Shown: positions 28,839-38,663, counted from the stretch's first letter. The stretch: DNA of 64,000 nucleotides from Metabacillus sp. KUDC1714 (GCF_014217835.1 NZ_CP055263.1:3971501-4035500), one strand, 5' to 3'. Made by a program: numbers and translations. Notes: generated by a model not told the origin, from the sequence alone.

Positions 28839-30455
28839 ATGGAAGATATAAAGCAATGGTATTCTACTTATCCGGATCATATACCAAACGAAGTGGTAAT
28901 ACCTCCAATTTCCGTTCCCGAAATGCTTCAGCAAACTGTTCAATTCTATGGAAATCATGAAGCTGTTTCATTTTATAGTATTCGTTTAACATATAACGAG
29001 ATTGCAAAAATGGTGTTTGCGTTTGCATCCTCTTTACAGCAATCAGGTGTTCAAAAGGGAGATCGTGTAGCTATTATGCTCCCGAACTGTCCTCAATATA
29101 TTGTTTCTTACTTTGGTGCACTAACAGCTGGTGCAATCGTTACACAAATTAACCCAATGCTAGTCGAAAGGGAACTAGAGTATATTGTAAATGACTCTGA
29201 TTCTGAAACGATCGTTGTATTAGATGCCCTCTATCCAAGAATAAAGGCCATTCAATTAAGGACAAATTTAAAAAATATTATTACAGTTAGCCTTCAACCT
29301 TCAGAAAAAAATCAACCTGAGGATTATACATTTGATAGATTTTTAGCAAAACAAACTGGTCAAGTGTTTCCAGTTGAATGTGAACCAGAGCATGATATTG
29401 CTGTTCTCCAGTATACAGGCGGAACAACTGGTAGATCAAAGGGGGCAATGCTTTCACATAAAAATATTGTAGCAAATGCTGTTCAATCATATGAATTTTT
29501 TAAAGATGAAATCGTATTAGGGAAGGAAAAGTGTTTAACTGTCATTCCCTTATTCCATGTTTTTGGAATGTCTAGCTGTATGAATCTCTCAATTCTCTGT
29601 GGTAATTCTATGATTATGCTACCGAGGTTTGATTTGGAAGAAGTGCTTCAAACTATCAAACGTGAGCAGCCATCACTCTTTCCGGGTGTACCAACAATGT
29701 ATGTAGCAATTACAAATCACCCTAATGCGGAAGATTATGGTATTGATTCAATTCGAATTTGTAATAGTGGAAGTGCACCAATGCCAGTTGAGCTTTTAAA
29801 TGAATTTGAGCGGAAAACTGGAGCGAAAATCTTGGAAGGTTATGGTCTTTCAGAAGCATCACCGACAACACACTGCAACCCTGCATTCGAAATACGAAAA
29901 CCAGGTACTGTTGGCTTGGGGATGCCAAGTACTGCCTATAAAATCGTTGATGTTGGAACAGGAACACAAGAAGTTCCTATAGGTAAGCTAGGTGAACTAA
30001 TCATTAAAGGACCACAAGTGATGAAAGGCTATTGGAATATGCCCGAGGAAACTGCTGTCACTCTCCGTAATGGTTGGTTATTTACAGGTGATATCGCAAG
30101 AATGGATAAAGATGGCTACTTATCGATTGTAGACCGAAAAAAAGATCTGATTATTGCCAGTGGTTATAATATTTATCCTCGAGATATTGAAGAAGTTCTT
30201 TATGAGCATCCGAGCGTACAGGAAGCAGTTGTTATTGGGGTGCCAGATCAATATCGTGGTGAGACAGTCAAGGCATTTATCGTATTAAAAGCAGGAAAAA
30301 CAGCAACAAGTGATGAAATTATTCTTTACTGTCGCCAGCATTTAGCGGCCTTTAAGGTTCCGAAATACATTGATTTTAAAGAAGCACTTCCGAAAACAAA
30401 TGTTGGTAAGATTTTGCGTAGAGCGTTAAGAGATGAAACGGTTAAAAAGCATTAG
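28839..30455 (+). CDS. Long-chain fatty acid--CoA ligase (AMP-forming)
   Basis: A 538-residue acyl-adenylate synthetase. The AMP-binding P-loop motif YTGGTTGRSKGAMLSH is near residue 190, GYGLSEASP and the hinge DRKKDLIIASGYNIYP follow, and the C-terminal lysine is in PKTNVGKILRR. It activates fatty acids to acyl-CoA, the first step of beta-oxidation. The ATG at 28839 follows GAGGAGG. B. subtilis LcfA/LcfB are relatives. No FadR-type site is visible, but a cre site is. A terminator follows. Confidence 0.9.
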   Translation: MEDIKQWYSTYPDHIPNEVVIPPISVPEMLQQTVQFYGNHEAVSFYSIRLTYNEIAKMVFAFASSLQQSGVQKGDRVAIMLPNCPQYIVSYFGALTAGAIVTQINPMLVERELEYIVNDSDSETIVVLDALYPRIKAIQLRTNLKNIITVSLQPSEKNQPEDYTFDRFLAKQTGQVFPVECEPEHDIAVLQYTGGTTGRSKGAMLSHKNIVANAVQSYEFFKDEIVLGKEKCLTVIPLFHVFGMSSCMNLSILCGNSMIMLPRFDLEEVLQTIKREQPSLFPGVPTMYVAITNHPNAEDYGIDSIRICNSGSAPMPVELLNEFERKTGAKILEGYGLSEASPTTHCNPAFEIRKPGTVGLGMPSTAYKIVDVGTGTQEVPIGKLGELIIKGPQVMKGYWNMPEETAVTLRNGWLFTGDIARMDKDGYLSIVDRKKDLIIASGYNIYPRDIEEVLYEHPSVQEAVVIGVPDQYRGETVKAFIVLKAGKTATSDEIILYCRQHLAAFKVPKYIDFKEALPKTNVGKILRRALRDETVKKH

Positions 30456-30544
30456 CTAATATATTTATATGGCTCTAAAGATACGGCCAACCTCGAAGAC
30501 TAGTTGATTGATGCAAGATGGAATAGGTAAGTAACACAATTTAG

Positions 30545-30580
30545 AATGTCAGACCTTTTTAGAGGTTTGGCATTATTTTT
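30545..30580 (+). terminator. Terminator after the acyl-CoA ligase
   Basis: A stem AATGTCAGACCT / AGGTTTGGCATT (two G-T pairs) with an ATTTTT tail. Confidence 0.75.
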
Positions 30581-31211
30581 ACATACGGATTGATAGTGAA
30601 ATTAATGTCTCTGTTGACTATTATAAGATAGTAAAACGAAATAGAATTAATTTGGTGATCCAAAGTGAAAATCATTGAACTCTTGACTAGTAGATATATA
30701 GTAGGAGGTATAAAGGGTTTTTCGCGTTAAATGATGAACATTCAATTGGTAGAATGGTCGTTAATTATAAAGGGATAAAGGTTTCTATATTGACAAAAGT
30801 TTATAACAACGTACACTTAATATTAACGTTAAGACTTATAAATTTAAGTTATCCTATTAAATCTATATATTAGATAATCTTATAAACTAACGCTTTCATC
30901 TCAAGGAATGTAAAATTTTAGTCAAGAATATCCTAAAAAAGGATTTTTAATAATTGAAATTGAATAATAATATAGTAACGCAATGTTTTACATTTTTGGT
31001 AAGGGCTAAGGCTAAGCTAGTCTGGTACAAGCTTTAATCCATTTGTTTAGTCAACTCGCTAATTTTAAAGGGTAGGTACTACGTAAGTGCAACAATGTTT
31101 CGATCTTCTATCAATGGTGGCGTAAGGCGTCAGCCATCTCGTTTCACAGTTAATATTTTCTTTATTTATACTTATTCCCTAGTGAAGAGGTAATGAAAAG
31201 GAGGGGAAGCT
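30581..31211. other. Long intergenic region upstream of kinA
   Basis: About 630 bases without a gene. It contains the SigH promoter at 30938-30965. The 250 bases between promoter and start codon form an unusually long leader with no recognisable riboswitch. Confidence 0.6.
30938..30965 (+). promoter_or_regulatory. SigH promoter of kinA
   Basis: AAAGGATTT (30938-30946) matches RWAGGAWWT fully. After 14 bases comes TGAAT (30961-30965), matching HGAAT. B. subtilis kinA is SigH-dependent. A poorer match, AAGGAATG...AGAAT, lies at 30903-30928. Confidence 0.75.
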
Positions 31212-33014
31212 ATGGATCGTAAAGCAACAAATGTAGATACAGTAATACAGGATGTAGAAGTATATGCTGTAGTTTCATCAAACGGACGCTTCCAATATAT
31301 TTCTTCAAATTCGATTGAACAAATGGGTTATCCAAATGATGATTTAGTCGGAAAATATATGAAAGATTTTATACATAATGAAGATTTGTTTTTAATTGAG
31401 AGTTATTTTTTTAATGAGCATCATTTGAACTCCTGTACATTTCGCTTTTTACATGAAGACGGAAGGTATATATGGTTTGAGGCAACTGTGGATTTTATTC
31501 GAAGTAATGTCTCTAAGCATGGGCAAGAAATTGTTCTTAAAATGAGAGCATTGAAAACTAATTTGGTTATTACTCATTCAAATGATCGTATTGAAAGTAA
31601 TAGTGATCATACAATTGGTAATGTGGATGGTGATCTTTTACTAGAGGATTTACCTAGTCCATTGTATTTGTCTATTTTTGGTGAAATTTGCTATGTAAAT
31701 AAGGCGTTTAAGGATCTACTTGGTGCAAGTTCTAAGGATCAACTAATTGGTAAGCATACAGCTGACTTTATTGATAAAAGTTACCATGATATTGTTAAAA
31801 ATCGAATTCAAAGGTTACATAATGGCGAAAAAATAGGCATTATTGAACAAATGTGGAGAAGACTTGATGGTACGGAAATTAGTGTAGAAGTAACAGCTAA
31901 TCTAACAACCTTCAAAAATCAAAAAGCAGAATTAATCGTATTAACTGATATTTCTTCAAGGAGAAACTTTCAAAAAATCCTCCAGAAAAGTAGGGAACGA
32001 TACCAACGATTAATCGACAATTCGATCGATACAATTGCGGTAATTCATCAAGATAAATGGGTGTTTGTGAATGAATCAGGTGTAAAGCTCTTCGAAGCTG
32101 GAGATTATCCAGAAATGCTTGGGAAAAATATTTTTGAACATTTACATCCAAATGATCATAAGCAAATGAAGGAATCATTAGAAAGTATTTTAACGGGAAA
32201 ATCAGAGGTTAATGTAACAAATCAATCTTGGACAATTCTTGAGGATAAAACAATTTATACAGAAATGGTGTGTATTCCAACAACCTATTTCGGTGAACAA
32301 GCTGTTCAAGTCATTTTACGAGATATTTCAGATCGTAAAAAAACTGAAGAATTAATGCTTCGCTCTGAGAAACTTTCCATTGCTGGGCAGCTAGCAGCTG
32401 GAATTGCTCACGAAATCAGGAATCCTTTAACTGCAATTAAAGGATTTTTACAAATTATGCATCCTGAGTTGAAAAATCATAATCAATATTTTCATATTAT
32501 ATTTTCAGAATTAAATCGAATTGAGATGATTTTGAGTGAGCTGCTTATGCTTGCAAAGCCACAGGAAACGAAATTTAAGCAAGCTAATCTAGTAACATTA
32601 CTGCAGGATGTTTCGATGCTTTTGGAAACACAGGCTAATTTGAATAGTGTTTCAATTGAACAAAAACATGATAATTCAAATATAATGATAAATTGTGATC
32701 AAAATCAACTTAAGCAAGTATTTATCAATTTATTTAAAAATGCCATTGATGCGATGCCTAAGGGTGGAAAGGTTACAGTTCACACAAAACGATATGACAA
32801 AAATGTCAGCATTATTGTCAAAGATGAAGGAGAAGGAATACCTTCTGAACTAATTGAACGTATAGGTGAGCCTTTTTTGACAACAAAAGAAAAAGGAAAT
32901 GGTTTAGGGTTAATGATCACATACAAAATCATTGAGGATCATAATGGGACCATTTTTGTCGAAAGTAAACTAGGGGAAGGTAGTACGTTTACGGTTGAAA
33001 TTCCATGTGGATGA
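31212..33014 (+). CDS. kinA: Sporulation sensor histidine kinase KinA
   Basis: A 600-residue soluble kinase with no membrane segments: three PAS domains (about residues 15-125, 140-255, 262-385), a HisKA domain with phospho-accepting His400 (GIAHEIRNPLTAIKG), and an ATPase domain with N-box NLFKNAIDAM, DEGEGIP and GNGLGL. Known role: feeds phosphate to Spo0F and so to Spo0A at the start of sporulation. Its length and three-PAS layout match B. subtilis KinA. AGGAGGGG precedes the ATG, and the SigH promoter lies upstream. Confidence 0.88.
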   Translation: MDRKATNVDTVIQDVEVYAVVSSNGRFQYISSNSIEQMGYPNDDLVGKYMKDFIHNEDLFLIESYFFNEHHLNSCTFRFLHEDGRYIWFEATVDFIRSNVSKHGQEIVLKMRALKTNLVITHSNDRIESNSDHTIGNVDGDLLLEDLPSPLYLSIFGEICYVNKAFKDLLGASSKDQLIGKHTADFIDKSYHDIVKNRIQRLHNGEKIGIIEQMWRRLDGTEISVEVTANLTTFKNQKAELIVLTDISSRRNFQKILQKSRERYQRLIDNSIDTIAVIHQDKWVFVNESGVKLFEAGDYPEMLGKNIFEHLHPNDHKQMKESLESILTGKSEVNVTNQSWTILEDKTIYTEMVCIPTTYFGEQAVQVILRDISDRKKTEELMLRSEKLSIAGQLAAGIAHEIRNPLTAIKGFLQIMHPELKNHNQYFHIIFSELNRIEMILSELLMLAKPQETKFKQANLVTLLQDVSMLLETQANLNSVSIEQKHDNSNIMINCDQNQLKQVFINLFKNAIDAMPKGGKVTVHTKRYDKNVSIIVKDEGEGIPSELIERIGEPFLTTKEKGNGLGLMITYKIIEDHNGTIFVESKLGEGSTFTVEIPCG

Positions 33015-33164
33015 ACTTGAATGGTGAATTTAGTCTTTGTTTAAAGCGGTATAATATTTTTCATTTTGGTATCAAAATGAAGGAGGAGTTTGAGTGTTTC
33101 ATTCCCAACTAAACTAATATGGGCAAAATAAATAGTTTAAGCGGGCTCAAACCCTTTCCTTCAT

Positions 33165-33198
33165 ACTAAAACAACGGCTTCTTCGCCGCTGTTTTAGT
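33165..33198. terminator. Bidirectional terminator between kinA and patA
   Basis: ACTAAAACA.CGGC pairs with GCCG.TGTTTTAGT (33165-33178, 33185-33198). Confidence 0.88.
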
Positions 33199-33204
33199 AA
33201 AATC

Positions 33205-34353
33205 TTATAAACTTTTCACATAATTTTCAATCCGGTCCATAGCTTCAATTAGTTGTTCCATAGCATATGCATAAGAAAGCCGAACATAGCCTTCTCCATA
33301 TTCAGAAAACGCACTACCAGGAACTAGTGCTACTCCAGCATTCTTAACTAGTGATAGTGCAAAATCGAAGGAAGATTGATTGAATTTCTTTATAGAAGGA
33401 AACAAATAAAAAGCTCCATCTGGTTTAACAACTTCAAAACCCATCTTAACCAAACGGGTATATACATATTCTAATCGTTCTTGATATGCATCCTTCATAA
33501 CTGTTGCATCATCAATACCTGTAGTAAGTGCCTCATATGCGGCTTTTTGTGAGATAGAGGTTGCACATGACACATTATATTGATGGACCTTTAATATGTG
33601 CTTGGCAACAGCTTCAGGGGCAAATAATAAACCTATACGCCATCCAGTCATACTATGTGATTTAGAAAGTCCATTTATCACTATTGTTTGTTCTCGTAAA
33701 TAGCGAGCAATCGAATGATGGTGCTTTCCATATACAAGCTCACTATAAATTTCGTCTGATAAGATAAATATGTTCTTATCTCTGACTAATTCAGCAACTT
33801 CTTGTAACTCATCCTCCTCCAACGTGACTCCTGTAGGATTTGATGGATATGGGAGCACGATACATCTTGTTTTTTCAGTTATATATGGTGCAAGTAACTC
33901 AGCCGTTAGCTTAAACTGATTAGTTGTTGTGTCCACATAAACAGGTGTCCCTCCAGCAAGCTTAATCAGCGGTTCATAACCAGGATAAACTGGGCTAGGT
34001 AATATTACTTCACTGCCTTCTTCTAATAATGTACGAAACGTACAATCGATCGCTTGACTTGCTCCTACTGTCACGATTACTTCATTTTCAGGAGAGTATG
34101 TAAGACCATACTTTTTAAATAAGAAATGACTCGCTGCCTCGCGAAGTTGGATAAAACCAGCATTGTGAGTGTATGTAGTGAAATTTTGTTGAATGGCTTC
34201 TATTCCAGCATTTTTAACATGCACTGGAGTATCAAAGTCAGGTTGACCTATCGTGAGAGAAATAACATCTTCATAATCTGCTACCATATTAAAGAATTTT
34301 CTAATCCCTGAGAGTTCAATTTGTTTAACACGTGAATTTACTAAGTGTTCCAT
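33205..34353 (-). CDS. patA: PLP-dependent aminotransferase PatA
   Basis: A 382-residue fold-type I aminotransferase: SLTIGQPDFDTP near the N-terminus, LPYPSNPTG, the Schiff-base Lys in INGLSKSHSMTGWRIG, and VRLSYAYAMEQL with the carboxylate-binding Arg. In B. subtilis PatA acts as N-acetyl-L,L-diaminopimelate aminotransferase in lysine and cell-wall precursor synthesis. I use the ATG at 34353, five bases after GGAGG. It faces kinA, as in B. subtilis. Confidence 0.88.
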   Translation of the reverse strand: MEHLVNSRVKQIELSGIRKFFNMVADYEDVISLTIGQPDFDTPVHVKNAGIEAIQQNFTTYTHNAGFIQLREAASHFLFKKYGLTYSPENEVIVTVGASQAIDCTFRTLLEEGSEVILPSPVYPGYEPLIKLAGGTPVYVDTTTNQFKLTAELLAPYITEKTRCIVLPYPSNPTGVTLEEDELQEVAELVRDKNIFILSDEIYSELVYGKHHHSIARYLREQTIVINGLSKSHSMTGWRIGLLFAPEAVAKHILKVHQYNVSCATSISQKAAYEALTTGIDDATVMKDAYQERLEYVYTRLVKMGFEVVKPDGAFYLFPSIKKFNQSSFDFALSLVKNAGVALVPGSAFSEYGEGYVRLSYAYAMEQLIEAMDRIENYVKSL

Positions 34354-34574
34354 CATTACCTCCATTTTTCGATGGTGCTTCTATCACCACTCGAAATTTG
34401 TCGTTATTAAATGAATATATAGGTGTTATTTTACCATCTTCTGTACAGCTATGAACACAAAAAAACAATAATCATTTTCGAATATTGCTTATTTTTTTAA
34501 TCCCACAATAAGTTTAGTAAAAGTAATATGGGGGAATAGTTTTAAAGATATGGTTAAAGAGGGTAGTGAAGGTA

Positions 34575-35543
34575 TTGATCCGTACATTAGCAATTACAGC
34601 AGACAATAAAGTTGTTTATGATTTACCTCTAAAGTCGCTAAAAAATCAGCAGATTCAGTGGTTTTGGGTAGATTTTCACGAGCCATCAAATGAAGAGGTG
34701 AAGCTTCTATCAAATTATTTTCACTTTCATCCGCTAGCTATTGAAGATTGTATAGAATATGTCCAACGACCGAAAATGGATTTTTATGATCATTATCTTT
34801 TTATTGTTGTTCATTCCATTAATCAGAAAACAATTGAAGCGGATGAGGTAGATTTATTTGTTTCAGATAATTATGTTGTGACATTTCATAAAAAGCCAAT
34901 CAGAGATATAAATAACATCTGGTTCCGTGTGAAAAAGGAGAAAACTTTACAAAATAATGCAATGCAAATTATGTATCATATTATCGATCATCTCGTTGAT
35001 GATTATTTTCCACCTGTCTATAAATTAGAAGATTTAATTAATCAAATTGAAGATAATACAAGTGATCGAACAATTAGTGAATTAATGGAGCAGGTTTTCG
35101 ACATTCGCTCTGAGCTAAATAAACTAAGAAGAACGATAATTCCTATGCGCGATCTCTTATATCGTATCATTTCATCCTCTAGATTGAATACATTAAAAGA
35201 GAAGCAGGTTTATTTTCATGATATTTATGATCATCTATTAAAGCTTGTTGAAATGATTGATGCTAATCGGGAATTATCTGCAGATATTAGAGATAGTTAT
35301 TTATCTATTAGTTCAGATCGAATGAATCGAGTTATGATGACATTGACAGTGATGTCGTCGATTTTTTTACCTTTAACATTTATTGCAGGTGTCTATGGAA
35401 TGAATTTCGACTATATGCCCGAATTGGCGGGGAAATATAGTTATTTTATTGTATTGGGTATCATGTTAGCCATTAGTGTAGCAATGATTTGGTTCTTCTA
35501 CAGAATGGGCTGGTTTCGTTTTCATAAAGGGACAAAATTATAA
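34575..35543 (+). CDS. CorA-family divalent cation transporter
   Basis: A 322-residue transporter with a large cytoplasmic alpha/beta domain and two C-terminal membrane helices. The pore signature GMN is in YGMNFDYMPEL. CorA proteins form pentameric Mg2+ (also Co2+/Ni2+) channels. The start is uncertain: the TTG at 34575 lies about 11 bases after GAGGG, whereas the GTG at 34566 lies only two bases after it. The basic tail follows the last helix. Confidence 0.9.
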   Translation: MIRTLAITADNKVVYDLPLKSLKNQQIQWFWVDFHEPSNEEVKLLSNYFHFHPLAIEDCIEYVQRPKMDFYDHYLFIVVHSINQKTIEADEVDLFVSDNYVVTFHKKPIRDINNIWFRVKKEKTLQNNAMQIMYHIIDHLVDDYFPPVYKLEDLINQIEDNTSDRTISELMEQVFDIRSELNKLRRTIIPMRDLLYRIISSSRLNTLKEKQVYFHDIYDHLLKLVEMIDANRELSADIRDSYLSISSDRMNRVMMTLTVMSSIFLPLTFIAGVYGMNFDYMPELAGKYSYFIVLGIMLAISVAMIWFFYRMGWFRFHKGTKL

Positions 35544-35623
35544 TACCGACATAAACACTTCAAACAAACGAATACATATTAGTGTAAACACTTTTTGGCC
35601 AAATGATAAAAGAGGTGAAAAAG

Positions 35624-35812
35624 ATGATTGTTGAAAAAGGGTTGTTAACAAAAGAAGAACAAGATATTGTTGCTAAATTAGAAACAGAAATGCTTTCAGC
35701 ACTAACACTAGCACATTTGAACTTTTATAAAAACGAAATAAAAATGATTATTTCTCAAGCCAAACGAAGACATCAATTCTTTCTTAACTATTCAAAAGAA
35801 GTAAATGCATGA
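35624..35812 (+). CDS. Hypothetical small helical protein
   Basis: A 62-residue, Lys/Glu-rich protein (MIVEKGLLTKEEQDIVAKLE...) starting at an ATG 8 bases after AGAGGTG. No membrane segment, Cys or known motif. Ends in a strong terminator. Family not recognised. Confidence 0.6.
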   Translation: MIVEKGLLTKEEQDIVAKLETEMLSALTLAHLNFYKNEIKMIISQAKRRHQFFLNYSKEVNA

Positions 35813-35838
35813 TATTACTTACTTTATATAATTAAAGA

Positions 35839-35897
35839 AGTGCGCTTAAAAGCAGCAAAATCTCATTTGTTTGTTTGCTTATAAGTGCACTCTTTTT
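35839..35897 (+). terminator. Terminator
   Basis: AGTGCGCTTAAAAGCA pairs with TGCTTATAAGTGCACT (35839-35854, 35876-35891); T run. Confidence 0.75.
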
Positions 35898-35965
35898 ATA
35901 ATGGCCTCTTAAAAATTTTCATAATCGAATAACTTTGGATTTGGCTAATATACATTAGTTTTTAA

Positions 35966-35998
35966 AAAGGAACCTCAATATAATGAGGTTCCCTTGGG
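35966..35998 (-). terminator. Terminator of the SASP gene
   Basis: On the minus strand GGGAACCTCA pairs with TGAGGTTCC and TTTTT follows. Confidence 0.82.
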
Positions 35999-36002
35999 AA
36001 AA

Positions 36003-36194
36003 TTAATGTGTATGATTCTGAAGTTGGTTTTCGGCCATCGCGATTAATCGCTTTGTCATCTCTCCACCAACAGAACCATTTGCACGAGCTGTCGTATCGG
36101 CACCCAGTTCAACCCCTAATTCATTCGCAATTTCCTGTTTCATGGAATTCAGAGCATTTTCTGCACCAGGCACTAATAATTTGTTTCTAGCCAT
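36003..36194 (-). CDS. Alpha/beta-type small acid-soluble spore protein
   Basis: A 63-residue [24 protein letters not shown], the GPR protease site [28 protein letters not shown] and a C-terminal MAENQL. These proteins coat DNA in the spore core and are degraded by Gpr during germination. The ATG at 36194 follows GGAGGGG. It is monocistronic with its own terminator. The expected control is SigG; a candidate -10 CATCATA is seen upstream, but the -35 is weak. Confidence 0.95.
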   Translation of the reverse strand: MARNKLLVPGAENALNSMKQEIANELGVELGADTTARANGSVGGEMTKRLIAMAENQLQNHTH

Positions 36195-36399
36195 CGTCAA
36201 ACACCCCTCCTGAATGGTTTAGGAACGTTGAGCACGATAAGATGCTCTATTTTATGATGTCCGTCCGAGTATATTTTAATGAGATAGAAAAACAAAAATG
36301 TTAAGGGAATTTTAGTCATTGATTTAGATTCCTGACGATTTTTTGCCTTTAACTTTATTTTTTTATTTCCCTAATCTTACCATCACATTGTTTATATTG

Positions 36400-36531
36400 T
36401 TACTGGTTTCTCGGATGTGTTTTTTCTGCTTTTTTATTCGTATTTGGGGAAATTTCCTTTGCAATTTCTGGATCTGTAATAGCTTTTGCTGTTTGCAGGC
36501 CAGATTTTGTTCGTCGATTTCGTTTTGTCAT
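36400..36531 (-). CDS. Small basic hypothetical protein
   Basis: A 43-residue protein starting at the second of two ATGs after AAGGAGG (36531). It begins MTKRNRRTKSGLQTAKAI and contains DPEIAKEISPN, with a Lys-rich end. The strong ribosome binding site and the size suggest a real gene, possibly another minor spore protein, but no family is recognised. Confidence 0.55.
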   Translation of the reverse strand: MTKRNRRTKSGLQTAKAITDPEIAKEISPNTNKKAEKTHPRNQ

Positions 36532-36663
36532 CATTTTCCCTCCTTGTACAAAGTAAAGACAAACTTAATTTTGTACAAAAGTTAGTGGTTTATTTTTACA
36601 ATATCTACCTAACCTATGTGAAAAAACGAAAGATGAGAGAGGAATTGGGGAAAAGGAATCATA

Positions 36664-36691
36664 AAAAGGAACCTAATAATGATCGGTTCCT
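36664..36691 (-). terminator. Terminator of the Gly/Pro-rich protein gene
   Basis: On the minus strand AGGAACC pairs with GGTTCCT, followed by TTTTA. Confidence 0.7.
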
Positions 36692-36785
36692 ATTGAAAAT
36701 GTTTTTGTATTTTGTTTTAATTCTAGCAATGGCGCGATCCCTTGTGCAAGTGCAGAAAATGAGAAAGGGCTCTTGCGATTATTTC

Positions 36786-37220
36786 TTACCTACAACTGAA
36801 CGAACGAATACGATCTAAATCAATGCCGAAGTATTCCCAGCGAAATTGGTTTCTGCGCCAACGCCAGCCTGCTACAGAGTTTCTGCCTACAAATGTTGGG
36901 TAGTACCAAAACGCACGGCCATTATTTAAGCGAATGTACGTAAAGCGGTAGAGACATCCACGAATTCCACCTGGATCAACCGCAAAAACACCAAATTGTC
37001 CTTGACCCTGTTCTTGAGGAATTGTACTTGGTGGTGGACCTGATGGGGGACCGCTTTGACCAGGACCTCCGCCAAATCCTCCACCTTGACCAGGAGGACC
37101 AAATGGTGGCTGACCAGGACCAAAACCACCTGGAGGGCCAACAGGTGGAAATCCTCCTTGACCACCAAATTGTGGGAATCCAGGGATTTGAATTGTAAAT
37201 TGACGATGATATGGATACAT
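36786..37220 (-). CDS. Gly/Pro/Gln-rich protein with a conserved aromatic C-terminal domain
   Basis: A 144-residue protein in three parts: a short start MYPYHRQFTIQIPGFP, about 60 residues of low-complexity Gly/Pro/Gln (GGFGPGQPPFGPPG type), and a compact C-terminal region rich in Arg, Trp and Tyr (NGRAFWYYP, WRWRRNQFRWEYFG) with two Cys. There is no signal peptide. The composition suggests a spore coat or surface structural protein; this is inference. Start at the ATG at 37220 after GAGGAGAG. Confidence 0.65.
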   Translation of the reverse strand: MYPYHRQFTIQIPGFPQFGGQGGFPPVGPPGGFGPGQPPFGPPGQGGGFGGGPGQSGPPSGPPPSTIPQEQGQGQFGVFAVDPGGIRGCLYRFTYIRLNNGRAFWYYPTFVGRNSVAGWRWRRNQFRWEYFGIDLDRIRSFSCR

Positions 37221-37493
37221 TCTAAATTTCTCTCCTCTCACATGAACCTTCAAGGTTACGATATGCAGGGGGGAAGCAATAGGTGAACGTCTATTCATGA
37301 AAGTTGATTGCTAATGTCTACCCATAGAACTAAATGTCGTTCATGTAAGATCAAATGACAGCTAGTATGAAGCGAATAAGAAAATCACCGACAGTATGAT
37401 TGAGAAATTAGAAACATAAAAAAGAAAGAAAAAAGCTATTAAAGCAACTTCTTAAAGATTTTTGTAATAACTGAGTTGTCTAAAAAGCAGAAA

Positions 37494-38492
37494 TTATGTA
37501 CAACTACAATTCGTTTGTTCGATTAAATTATTATTCTTATTTTCAAAATGAATGTAGCAACTGTCATCATATGATTTACATTGTTTTTTGACATCAGAAG
37601 CTATCTTACTAATTTCATCTATTGAAATATAGGTGTGATATTCGTTTGTCACAACCGCGATAGAAAGGGTCACAAGAGGGATGTTCCCAAAATGGCCATT
37701 ACGGTCTTTGGTAAATACATATTTATTTTTCCAGTCATTGTCATCATAGTACTCTTTTATTCGATTTCTAAATTCTTGCATGATTGCTTGACAAGTTGGC
37801 TCGAAGTTATGATTTGGTAGAATAGCGACAAAATCATCTCCTCCGATATGACCAACAAACGAGTCCTCATGATTATTTAACAGAACATATTTACTTAGTA
37901 GATTAGAAACTTCTTTAATTAGTAAATCGCCTTTTTTGAAACCATACGTGTCATTGTATTCCTTAAAATGATCAAGATCTAGATATAAGAGAGAAAATGG
38001 TTTTGTTCCATTTTGTAAGTAATCAAGCATTTTTTCCTCGATAAGAACATTACCTGGTAGTCCAGATAAAGGATTTGTGTACATAGCCTGGTTTACTTGG
38101 ATTTCAGCTAGCTTAATTAGTAGGTTTTTAATGCTAACAATTCCATGTAAACGTTCATTTTGTAAAACAACAACATAATCATAAAGATTCTTTTGGCTTC
38201 GGGCCATTGCTTTAGAACTAACTAATGTGATTGGATCAAAGAATTCAACGATCAATGGATTTGTATCCATGACTAGATTTATCGGCCTACCCATAAAGAG
38301 ATCAAAGCCATATTTTGTTGAAATTTTACGATAAAATTGAGATTTCATAACCAATCCAGCAGGTTTATCATCTTCAACAACAAGTATTCCTTCAAGATCG
38401 GGATTAACTTCAAAAAGTAAGTTTACTTCAGCACTTTTGGTAGTTAATGAAACAACGGGTACCTTTTCTGAAATATCCCCTATGGTTAACAT
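37494..38492 (-). CDS. CBS-pair/GGDEF-domain protein (putative diguanylate cyclase)
   Basis: A 332-residue soluble protein. The N-terminal 130 residues look like a CBS pair (ILVVEDDKPAGLVM, VVVLQNERLHGIVSIKNLL). A GGDEF domain follows with NPLSGLPGN, LYLDLDHFKEYNDTYGF and the signature GGDDF, a permitted variant of GGDEF. It may make c-di-GMP in response to a nucleotide ligand of the CBS pair. No I-site is obvious. Single gene. Confidence 0.82.
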   Translation of the reverse strand: MLTIGDISEKVPVVSLTTKSAEVNLLFEVNPDLEGILVVEDDKPAGLVMKSQFYRKISTKYGFDLFMGRPINLVMDTNPLIVEFFDPITLVSSKAMARSQKNLYDYVVVLQNERLHGIVSIKNLLIKLAEIQVNQAMYTNPLSGLPGNVLIEEKMLDYLQNGTKPFSLLYLDLDHFKEYNDTYGFKKGDLLIKEVSNLLSKYVLLNNHEDSFVGHIGGDDFVAILPNHNFEPTCQAIMQEFRNRIKEYYDDNDWKNKYVFTKDRNGHFGNIPLVTLSIAVVTNEYHTYISIDEISKIASDVKKQCKSYDDSCYIHFENKNNNLIEQTNCSCT

Positions 38493-38663
38493 ATACTCAC
38501 GACTCCTATTATTTTACAGGCTTTGATTTACTCCTATTTTACTATACTGCCTACATTTAATTTGTTAAGTTAGTGTAAATTTTTAAGAGGAATATACTGT
38601 AATGCTTATTAAATATGGCTTTTTTTAATAGTTCTATATACCTAGTTGTTTTTTTAAAAAAAA

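Noticed and set aside
33083-33110. A 7-11 codon frame after AAGGAGG downstream of kinA
   Set aside because: The site is strong but the frames are too short and no coupled gene follows; more likely part of the kinA 3' region.
36343-36818. Plus-strand open frames opposite the small basic gene and the Gly/Pro-rich gene
   Set aside because: They are antisense to better supported minus-strand genes, contain a minus-strand terminator and lack good start signals.
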